Assembly: GCA_000277545.1 (NCBI GenBank)
Contig: AKXM01000016.1
Location: forward strand, 62,001-126,000
Direction: 5' to 3'
DNA from: Enterobacter sp. Ag1
GTDB taxonomy: Bacteria > Pseudomonadota > Gammaproteobacteria > Enterobacterales > Enterobacteriaceae
DNA length: 64,000 nucleotides
The notes beneath the pieces were generated by a model that saw only the letters and a list, made by a program, of their open reading frames with translations, was not told the origin of the DNA and searched no databases. A program made the translations under genes and the position numbers. Shown here piece after piece: positions 57,703 through 64,000 of the stretch. Position 1 is the stretch's first letter. Each line of letters begins with the position of its first letter.

Positions 57703-60700
57703 CCGATAATCTCCAGAAGAGCCTGTAATGGATGCCGTACGCCGTTGCCCTCAACGCGCTTGACCTGGCTGCGGCAGGAGTAGCCGGTTGCCAGACAGCG
57801 GTTGCGCGGCAGGCGCTGCATCGCCTGATGCCAGGAGAGTTCATAGATGCCCAATGAATTGGCGAGATTCTTCACCTCGTGACCGTAAGTGCCAGCCATG
57901 CCGCAGCAGCCAACACTCACGCTCTCGAGCTTCGCGCCAAAACGAGCAAAAATACCGGCCCACTGATTCGGTGTCGCCGGCAACGCCGTTACTTCGGTAC
58001 AGTGGCCAAAGAGGTACCATGCTTCCCCTCCCGCGCCCTGCACTTCCCGTTCTTTCAGCGCAGTCTGGAGCCATTCGTGCACCAGCTGCACCTGAAAATC
58101 ACCGCGCTCTTCGCCTAATGTCTGTTTATATTCATCGCGGTAGCACAGGACCAGCGCCGGATCGACGCCGACCATCGGCATACCCAGTTTCGCAATGCGG
58201 TTCAGGAACTCAGACGTTTTACTCGCCGTGCGCGCAAAACGCTGCAGGAACCCTTTAATATGCTGAGCCTTACCGTTCGGTGAGAACGGCAGCACCACAG
58301 GTTCAAAGCCTAGCTTATCTGCAAGCTTAATAAAATCAGCCACAACCTGAGCATCGTAATAGCTGGTGAACGGGTCCTGCACCACCAGCACGGTTTTGGC
58401 GCGCTGCTCATCTGAGTAATGCTCCAGCTCTTCCAGCGTGACGTTGGCTGAGCGGTGCCCGACCAACTGCTGCTGCAGCGTCGGCGTGGACAGCATAGGC
58501 AGGTCAACCATACCGATGTGCCTGCGGGACAAACTCTGGACCCACGGCTGGCTCATAAAGAAGTTGAAGGTTTTTGGCGCGCGCGCCATCAGCGGCGCGT
58601 AGCTCTCCACGGAGGCCACAACGTGATCGCGCAGCGGGCGCAGATAGCGCGTGTGGTAAAGCTGCAGGAAGCGAGAGCGGAACTCCGGCACGTCGATTTT
58701 AATCGGGCATTGGGTCGAGCAGGCTTTACAGGCCAGGCAGCCGGACATCGCCTCTTTCACTTCGTGGGAAAAATCGTACTCGCCCTTGCTGGCGTGCCAC
58801 GAGTTGCGGGTACGCTCGATAAGGCCTCGCAGGCTGGCGCGCTGCTCCGGCAGCTGTTTCTCAAGCTGCAGCGGGTCAACGCCGCGTTCGGCCAGCAGCC
58901 GCAGCCATTCACGGGTCAGCGTGGCTCGCCCTTTCGGGGAGTGGATACGGTTGCTGGAGATTTTCATCGACGGGCACATCGGGCTTTTCACGTCGAAGTT
59001 AAAGCACAGGCCATTGCCGTTGCACTCCATCGCGCCGCGCCAGGAGGTGCGTACCGCAATCGGGATTTGTCGGTCAAACGTTCCGCGCTTAACGGCATCG
59101 ACCTGCATCATCGGGTCGTCCACGCCGAGCGGCGGGCAAATCTTCCCGGGGTTCAGCCGGTTAGCCGGGTCAAACGCGGCTTTAATCCGGCGCAGTTCTT
59201 CATACAGCGTTTCACCGAAGAAGGCCGGGCTGTACTCGGCCCGGAACCCTTTGCCATGTTCGCCCCACAGCAGACCGCCGTATTTTGCCGTCAGCGCCAC
59301 CACGTCGTCGGAGATGCTTTTCATCAGCATTTCCTGCTGCGGATCGCACATATCCAGCGCAGGGCGAACGTGCAATACGCCTGCATCAACGTGACCAAAC
59401 ATCCCGTAGCTCAGGTTGTGGCTGTCCAGCAGAGCGCGGAATTCAACAATGTAGTCCGCCAGATGCTGCGGCGGCACGCAGGTGTCTTCGGCAAACGGAA
59501 TCGGTTTAGCCTGCCCTTTGGCGTTCCCCAGCAGGCCAACGGCTTTTTTCCGCATGCCGTAGATTTTTTCGATACCGGCCAGCTCGTCACAAACCTGCCA
59601 GCCAATCACCCCGCCCTCGCCTGCGGCTATTAGCGCATCGAGGCGAGCACATAGCTCAGTGACCTGGCCGTCGATCAGTGCCTGGTCGTCCCCGGCAAAT
59701 TCAACGATGTTCAGCCCGAGCATCTCTTTGTTCGGCACGTCGGTGATCAATTCGCTGACCGAGTGCCAGACGATATCTTCCCGCGCCAGGTTCAGGACTT
59801 TGGAATCGACGGTTTCCACCGACAGCGCCCGAGCATCCACCATAAAGGGCGCGTTACGCAGGGCTGAATCGAAGGAGTCATACTTGACGTTCACCAGCCG
59901 GCGCACTTTCGGCAAGCGGGTGATATCCAGCTTCGCCTCGGTGATAAAGGCCAGCGTCCCCTCGGAGCCGGTAAGAATGCGGGTTAAATCGAACTTGCTT
60001 AGATCGTCATTAAAGACGTGGCGCAGGTCATAGCCGGTAAGAAAGCGGTTTAGTTTGGGGAATTTATCGATAATCAGCTCACGCTGCTCGCGGCAGCGTT
60101 CAAGCACGGTGCGGTAGATTTTACCGCTCGATGTCTCTTCGCGGCCCAGCTCTTCGGCAAGCCCGGTTGCCATCTGGTGCGTGTCCAGAATTTCACCGTC
60201 CATCAGTACGGCGCGCACGCCCAGCACATGATCGGAGGTTTTACCGTACACCAGCGATCCCTGCCCGGAGGCATCGGTATTAATCATTCCTCCCAGCGTG
60301 GCACGGTTACTGGTCGACAATTCCGGGGCAAAGAAGTAGCCATGCGGCTTCAGGAACTGGTTGAGCTGGTCTTTAATCACGCCGGCTTCGACCCGCACCC
60401 AACCTTGTTCCGGGTTGATTTCGATAATGCGATTCATGTAGCGGGACATGTCCACCACGATGCCGCCGTTCAGCGACTGCCCGTTGGTGCCGGTGCCGCC
60501 GCCGCGCGGGGTAAACACCAGGGATTTAAAGCGCTCTTCGGAGGCCACGCGGGTAATCAGCGTGACGTCGGCGGTTGAACGAGGGAAAAGCACCGCATCC
60601 GGCAGCAGTTGGTAAATACTGTTGTCGGTCGCCATGGTCAGGCGGTCTGCGTAGCTGGTGGCTGTATCGCCGGTAAAGCCCTGTTGCTCCAGTGATGCTA

Positions 60701-60755
60701 AATAGCTGAGCACCAGCTGAACGACGCCAGGTGCCTGAGAAATTTGTGGGATCAT
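57699..60755 (-). CDS. ydiJ: FAD-linked oxidoreductase with Fe-S domain, YdiJ (D-2-hydroxyglutarate dehydrogenase type)
   Basis: A 1018-residue soluble flavoprotein. The N-terminal FAD-binding domain has FTPRGGGTGTNGQSL near 80-94. A FAD-linked oxidase C-terminal domain follows, with AEDTCVPPQHL. A ferredoxin-like region has CLACKACSTQCPI near 664-676, and a C-terminal CCG-type domain has GCCGMAGTYGHE. Homologues oxidise D-2-hydroxyglutarate. The frame is open 24 codons upstream, but the ATG at 60755 (MIPQISQAPGV) gives the E. coli length. Confidence 0.94.
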   Translation of the reverse strand: MIPQISQAPGVVQLVLSYLASLEQQGFTGDTATSYADRLTMATDNSIYQLLPDAVLFPRSTADVTLITRVASEERFKSLVFTPRGGGTGTNGQSLNGGIVVDMSRYMNRIIEINPEQGWVRVEAGVIKDQLNQFLKPHGYFFAPELSTSNRATLGGMINTDASGQGSLVYGKTSDHVLGVRAVLMDGEILDTHQMATGLAEELGREETSSGKIYRTVLERCREQRELIIDKFPKLNRFLTGYDLRHVFNDDLSKFDLTRILTGSEGTLAFITEAKLDITRLPKVRRLVNVKYDSFDSALRNAPFMVDARALSVETVDSKVLNLAREDIVWHSVSELITDVPNKEMLGLNIVEFAGDDQALIDGQVTELCARLDALIAAGEGGVIGWQVCDELAGIEKIYGMRKKAVGLLGNAKGQAKPIPFAEDTCVPPQHLADYIVEFRALLDSHNLSYGMFGHVDAGVLHVRPALDMCDPQQEMLMKSISDDVVALTAKYGGLLWGEHGKGFRAEYSPAFFGETLYEELRRIKAAFDPANRLNPGKICPPLGVDDPMMQVDAVKRGTFDRQIPIAVRTSWRGAMECNGNGLCFNFDVKSPMCPSMKISSNRIHSPKGRATLTREWLRLLAERGVDPLQLEKQLPEQRASLRGLIERTRNSWHASKGEYDFSHEVKEAMSGCLACKACSTQCPIKIDVPEFRSRFLQLYHTRYLRPLRDHVVASVESYAPLMARAPKTFNFFMSQPWVQSLSRRHIGMVDLPMLSTPTLQQQLVGHRSANVTLEELEHYSDEQRAKTVLVVQDPFTSYYDAQVVADFIKLADKLGFEPVVLPFSPNGKAQHIKGFLQRFARTASKTSEFLNRIAKLGMPMVGVDPALVLCYRDEYKQTLGEERGDFQVQLVHEWLQTALKEREVQGAGGEAWYLFGHCTEVTALPATPNQWAGIFARFGAKLESVSVGCCGMAGTYGHEVKNLANSLGIYELSWHQAMQRLPRNRCLATGYSCRSQVKRVEGNGVRHPLQALLEIIG

Positions 60756-60958
60756 TGACGGGTCGACCCTGTGTTGCTTAGTAAGAGTTATCGTTTGCGT
60801 GTCTGTTTTGTTTTTATCATATTCCATCGCGATTTGCGGCTGTTATTTCAGATAACGCGATGCGAAATGCACCTGTCAAAAATCGAGGAAATACATCATC
60901 ATTAAATTATCGCCATGCGAATTTAGCGCGGGTGCATTTTATTGAGGTGATTCTTCCT

Positions 60959-62077
60959 ATGATCAAAGTCAGTCAGCCAAAGGATCTGCTGCAGATCCTG
61001 CTGTCCGTGCTGTTTATTTCGGTGATGATTCTTGCCTGTCTGTGGATCGTGCGCCCGTTTGTTTTGGGCTTCGCCTGGGCCGGAACCATCGTCATTGCGA
61101 CCTGGCCGCTGCTCATCAAATTGCAAAAGCTGCTGTGGGGCAAACGCTCCCTTGCGGTGCTGGTGATGACGCTGCTCCTGCTGATGCTGTTTGTCATCCC
61201 GGTCGCGATGTTAGTGAACAGTCTGGTGGACAACAGCGGCCCGGTGATTAACTGGGCGACCAAAGGGCACATGGCGCTGCCCGCCTTCGAATGGCTGCAC
61301 AGCGTCCCACTTATTGGCGATAAACTTTACAGCGGCTGGAACACGCTGGTGAGCAGCGGCGGCAGTGCGATTATGGAAAAGGTCCGACCCTATATCGGCA
61401 CGACGACCAGTTGGTTCCTTGGTCAGGCCGTACACATAGGTACTCTGCTGGTGCATCTCGGCCTGATGCTGCTGTTCAGCGTGCTGCTGTATGCCAAAGG
61501 TGAGACGCTGGGGAACGGCATTCGTCATTTCGCCTTCCGCCTCGCGGACAAACGCGGTGATGCCGCCGTACTGCTGGCCGGCCAGGCGATTCGCGCCGTA
61601 GCGCTGGGCGTGGTTGTCACCGCGCTAGCACAGGGTGTACTGGGCGGTATTGGCCTGGCGGTGTCCGGCATTCCTTACGCCGCGCTGCTTACGGTGCTGA
61701 TGGTGCTTAGCTGCCTGATTCAGCTTGGCCCGCTGGTGATTCTGGTGCCCGCGATTATCTGGCTGTACTGGAGCGGCGATACCACCTGGGGGACGGTGCT
61801 GCTGGTATGGAGTTGTGTCGTTGGCACCATGGATAACGTGATTCGCCCGGTGCTTATTCGCATGGGCGCGGACTTGCCGATGATTCTGATTCTTTCCGGC
61901 GTGATCGGCGGCTTGATTGCCTTCGGGATGATTGGCCTGTTTATCGGCCCGGTGCTGCTGGCGGTTTCTTATCGCCTGATTTCGGTCTGGATGCACGAGG
62001 CGCCTGCCCCACAGGACGATCCACAAGAGGTGGTCGAACTGCTTGAGGAGCAGCAGACGCTGAATGTGAAGAAATAA
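60959..62077 (+). CDS. ydiK: AI-2E-family membrane transporter YdiK
   Basis: A 372-residue inner-membrane protein of the PerM/AI-2 exporter-like family with about eight hydrophobic helices. Typical segments are RPFVLGFAWAGTIVIATWPLL near the N-terminus and LILSGVIGGLIAFGMIGLFIGPVLLAV near the C-terminus (split here only by Ile/Leu changes). The frame is open to 60860, but the ATG at 60959 with GAGGTGA upstream is the conserved start. The substrate is unknown. It is divergent from ydiJ and followed by rprA. Confidence 0.92.
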   Translation: MIKVSQPKDLLQILLSVLFISVMILACLWIVRPFVLGFAWAGTIVIATWPLLIKLQKLLWGKRSLAVLVMTLLLLMLFVIPVAMLVNSLVDNSGPVINWATKGHMALPAFEWLHSVPLIGDKLYSGWNTLVSSGGSAIMEKVRPYIGTTTSWFLGQAVHIGTLLVHLGLMLLFSVLLYAKGETLGNGIRHFAFRLADKRGDAAVLLAGQAIRAVALGVVVTALAQGVLGGIGLAVSGIPYAALLTVLMVLSCLIQLGPLVILVPAIIWLYWSGDTTWGTVLLVWSCVVGTMDNVIRPVLIRMGADLPMILILSGVIGGLIAFGMIGLFIGPVLLAVSYRLISVWMHEAPAPQDDPQEVVELLEEQQTLNVKK

Positions 62078-62325
62078 AGATGTGGAGGGTTTGAGGAGTT
62101 CCTGTTCGCTCAAACCCTCTATGCGACAACAGCTAAGTTTCCGTTCACATCCTCTACATCTCCACAGAAACTTTTTTAACGACAGAATAACTTGCGCCTA
62201 AAGCAGTGACTTAACGCAAATGGTTAATAAATCTAATCAATAACGCATTTTCCCTTCGCTATTCCGGCCATTGAAGCCCCCATTCCGGGCTATGCTGCCT
62301 CAAGTTATTTACCTTCTGTTAACGA

Positions 62326-62369
62326 TTGAGACGAATCTGAGTGACGCCACTTAGTGAGATGCCTACTAT
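62326..62369 (+). promoter_or_regulatory. RcsB-type box and promoter of rprA
   Basis: TTGAGACGAATCTGA (62326-62340) resembles the RcsB box of E. coli rprA. It directly abuts GTGACG (62341-62346) as -35, then 17 bases and TACTAT (62364-62369) as -10, 7 bases before the RNA start. The gap from ydiK to here (62078-62325) shows nothing else. Confidence 0.8.
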
Positions 62370-62376
62370 TTAACTC

Positions 62377-62481
62377 ACGGTTATGAATCAACACGTTGAT
62401 TTATAAACATCGAAATCCCCTGAGTGAAACAACGAATTGCTGTGTGTAGTCTTTGCCCATCTTGATGATGGGCTTTTTTTT
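62377..62481 (+). ncRNA. rprA: Small regulatory RNA RprA
   Basis: About 105 bases, closely matching E. coli RprA: 5' hairpin (AATCAACACGTTGATT), the conserved middle part with TCCCCTGAGTGAAACAACGA and TTGCTGTGTGTAGTC, and the terminator GCCCATC/GATGGGC with eight T. RprA is an Hfq-dependent activator of rpoS translation under RcsB control. The terminator loop TTGAT differs from E. coli. Its T tract overlaps the stop codon of the convergent esterase gene. Confidence 0.93.
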
Positions 62482-63382
62482 ATTCTGATTTCGCAAAGTG
62501 ATTGATAAGCGCCCCATGCAGAACCAATGGGGCAACGGTCAGGTGGCTCTGCCCTTCTACCAGCGTAAAATCAACCCGGGTCGGGGCGTTAGCTATCAGG
62601 GCATTAGCCATTTCGCGGTTCCCGTCTACCATCGCTCGCTGCCCACGATGTTTTAATAGCGTGGCGCGCTTCTCTTCCGACAGCCTGGCCTCCTGCGGCT
62701 GCAGCGACTGTTCATAACTTCCCACGGAGAGCGATAGCTGAGCATTTCCCTTATCAGGCCGCCAGTTTTGCGCCATTCGCAGCAGATAGCGGTCGTTCCA
62801 CCATACCGATGGGCTTGAGGCGTAATAATGCCGGAAAGCGCCCGGTGAGGTCATAAACAGCCAGGTGGTGAACAGGCCGCCATAGGAGTGCCCAAAAAGC
62901 GCCTGCCGCTGCGGATTGATTTTCCACTGCTTTTCGACCCAGGGCCGGAGTTCAGCGTCGATAAACCGCCAGAATTTCTGCGCCTCGCCGGGGGCGCCAG
63001 GCGGATAAGTGCCCCCTGCCGGATTCGGCTCCAGCACCACTTTTTCTACCGCAGGTCGATAATCCCGCTCCCGGCGGCTGTTTTCCAGGTAGTCAATCGC
63101 CACCACCACGCCCGGCGTCAACGGGCAACGCTCACAGGTCAGGCGCTGCATCAGCGACACCGCGCCGGGGAAGACGGACTCACCGTCCAGAAGGTAAATC
63201 ACCGGCCAGCCTTCTGACGGCGCTTCGCCTTCAGGCCAGGAAACCATAATTTTATACTCACCGTTTTCCGGCGAATGCAGACTGTGTACCAGCGTATTCG
63301 CCAGCGTGTAGGGCTTATCCTCGATGACCGCTGCCCCCGAGGGAGCAGCGAGTGCGATAAGCGCCATAAGCAGATAGCGCAA
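62480..63382 (-). CDS. Siderophore-type esterase (alpha/beta hydrolase, IroE/Fes superfamily)
   Basis: A 300-residue periplasmic or exported serine esterase. The signal peptide MRYLLMALIALAAPSGAA is at residues 1-18. The nucleophile elbow is GHSYGG (about 164-169) in ALFGHSYGGLFTTWLF, and the catalytic His region EGQSHLTVAP is near the C-terminus. It lies 9 bases downstream of a TonB-dependent receptor gene, so hydrolysis of an imported siderophore ester is likely. The exact siderophore is not determined. Its TAA overlaps the rprA terminator. Confidence 0.85.
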   Translation of the reverse strand: MRYLLMALIALAAPSGAAVIEDKPYTLANTLVHSLHSPENGEYKIMVSWPEGEAPSEGWPVIYLLDGESVFPGAVSLMQRLTCERCPLTPGVVVAIDYLENSRRERDYRPAVEKVVLEPNPAGGTYPPGAPGEAQKFWRFIDAELRPWVEKQWKINPQRQALFGHSYGGLFTTWLFMTSPGAFRHYYASSPSVWWNDRYLLRMAQNWRPDKGNAQLSLSVGSYEQSLQPQEARLSEEKRATLLKHRGQRAMVDGNREMANALIANAPTRVDFTLVEGQSHLTVAPLVLHGALINHFAKSE

Positions 63383-63391
63383 AAGTTCTCC

Positions 63392-64000
63392 TTACCAGCG
63401 ATAGCTGACGGTGGCGGTTAAGGTACGGCCAATGCCGTAGAAACAGGCTGAATCCGACGCGCAGGACGCCACGTATTTTGTGTCCGACAGATTATTGACG
63501 TTGAACTGCAGGGCGGCCCCTTTTAAATCAGGGCTCACTTCTCCCAGCTCGTAACGCAGCATGGCGTCATAGAGATCCACGGCCGCCACTTTAAAGGTAT
63601 TTTTCGCATCGCCATAGCTGGTCCCGATGTAGCGAACCCCGACACCTGCCGTCAGGTTTTTCAGCAGGCCTTCAGGAATAGTGTAACTGCCCCACGCCGA
63701 GGCCATATGTGTTGGAACACGCGCGGGCGTTTTTCCTTCGGTGCCCGCCACGGTGGTGCTCACGGTTTCCGCATCCGTCCAGGTGTAAGAGCCTATCAGG
63801 TTGAGGCTGTTAAACAGCGTGGAATGCACCTCCGCCTCCAGCCCTTTAGAACGGATTTCACCGGCGTTTTCAAACCAACCCAGCGCGCTGTTGTATGTCC
63901 CAACGTTTGTCTGGCGGAGATCGAACAGCGCCAGCGTCATGAAGGTCTCTTTCAGCGGCTGATACTTCAGGCCCACTTCGGTCTGCTTGCCCAGGCTTGG
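63392..64000 (-). CDS. TonB-dependent siderophore receptor, C-terminal part (5' end outside window)
   Basis: The last 202 residues of an outer-membrane beta-barrel receptor. The frame is open to the window edge, and the GTG at 63976 is internal. Barrel strands such as RSKGLEAEVH, LNLIGSYTWTDA, MASAWGSYTI and VGVRYIG are of the FhuA/FoxA siderophore class. The TonB-receptor end is NNLSDTKYVASC, a second Cys (ACFYGIGR), and terminal aromatic SYRW. It heads a unit with the esterase. A Fur site would lie outside the window. Confidence 0.9.
   Translation of the reverse strand, partial: PSLGKQTEVGLKYQPLKETFMTLALFDLRQTNVGTYNSALGWFENAGEIRSKGLEAEVHSTLFNSLNLIGSYTWTDAETVSTTVAGTEGKTPARVPTHMASAWGSYTIPEGLLKNLTAGVGVRYIGTSYGDAKNTFKVAAVDLYDAMLRYELGEVSPDLKGAALQFNVNNLSDTKYVASCASDSACFYGIGRTLTATVSYRW

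Noticed and set aside
60756..60827. 24-codon N-terminal extension of ydiJ
   Set aside because: The ATG at 60827 has no ribosome-binding site, and the start at 60755 gives the exact family length and N-terminus.

Overview
The window is chromosomal DNA of an enteric gammaproteobacterium (Enterobacteriaceae, but not E. coli or Salmonella). The backbone follows the E. coli order across the rsx to ydiK interval: rsxG-rsxE-nth-dtpA-gstA, pdxY-tyrS-pdxH-mliC-anmK, slyB, slyA, ydhIJK, ydhF-ydhL, nemR-nemA-gloA, rnt, grxD, mepH, sodB, cydH, purR, punR/punC, cfa, ribE, mdtK, two tRNA-Val, pykF, lpp, ldtE, sufABCDSE, menI-ydiJ, ydiK and the small RNA rprA. Protein lengths, start codons and catalytic residues match those families closely, so most backbone calls are firm. 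The genus is not decided here.

Accessory DNA interrupts this backbone in six places. (1) 10.1-17.6 kb, between slyB and slyA: a leftward operon of two solute-binding proteins, permease, ATPase, GNAT acetyltransferase, two flavin-dependent monooxygenases and an M20 amidohydrolase. The gene set matches the Bacillus yxe/ytm sulfur-amino-acid operons (acetylate, oxygenate, deacetylate). The acetyltransferase carries a frameshift and the NtaA-type monooxygenase an in-frame amber codon. (2) 23.0-24.6 kb: a stand-alone eptA-type lipid A phosphoethanolamine transferase. (3) 35.6-37.0 kb: a family 1 phospho-beta-glucosidase behind a LacI/AscG-like palindrome. (4) 39.6-43.8 kb: a segment between tRNA-Val copies with an unrecognised 46-residue Cys-containing protein, a RidA protein, a lipase-like hydrolase, a LysR regulator and a frameshifted FAD monooxygenase. 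(5) 53.3-57.1 kb: a small trimeric-autotransporter-like protein with 42-bp tandem repeats, an ABC1/UbiB-type kinase and a CPBP membrane protease. (6) From 62.5 kb: a siderophore-type esterase and the 3' end of a TonB-dependent receptor, cut by the window edge.

Regulatory sites are unusually readable. They include a PhoP box at slyB, perfect SlyA palindromes at slyA and upstream of cfa, two NemR-type operators around nemR, two PurR boxes at purR, a Cra site at pykF, a Fur box at sufA, an RcsB-type box at rprA, a CRP site upstream of dtpA, and a gloA promoter whose spacer is an inverted repeat.

Functionally the backbone covers vitamin B6 salvage (pdxH, pdxY), electrophile defence (nemRA, gloA, gstA), oxidative and iron stress (sodB, grxD, suf), envelope maintenance (lpp, ldtE, mepH, slyB, mliC, anmK, rprA) and purine control (purR, punRC). 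No integrase, transposase, CRISPR array or rRNA was seen. Three accessory genes are broken by single changes. Two of these are single-base deletions, so read-level confirmation is needed before calling them true pseudogenes.
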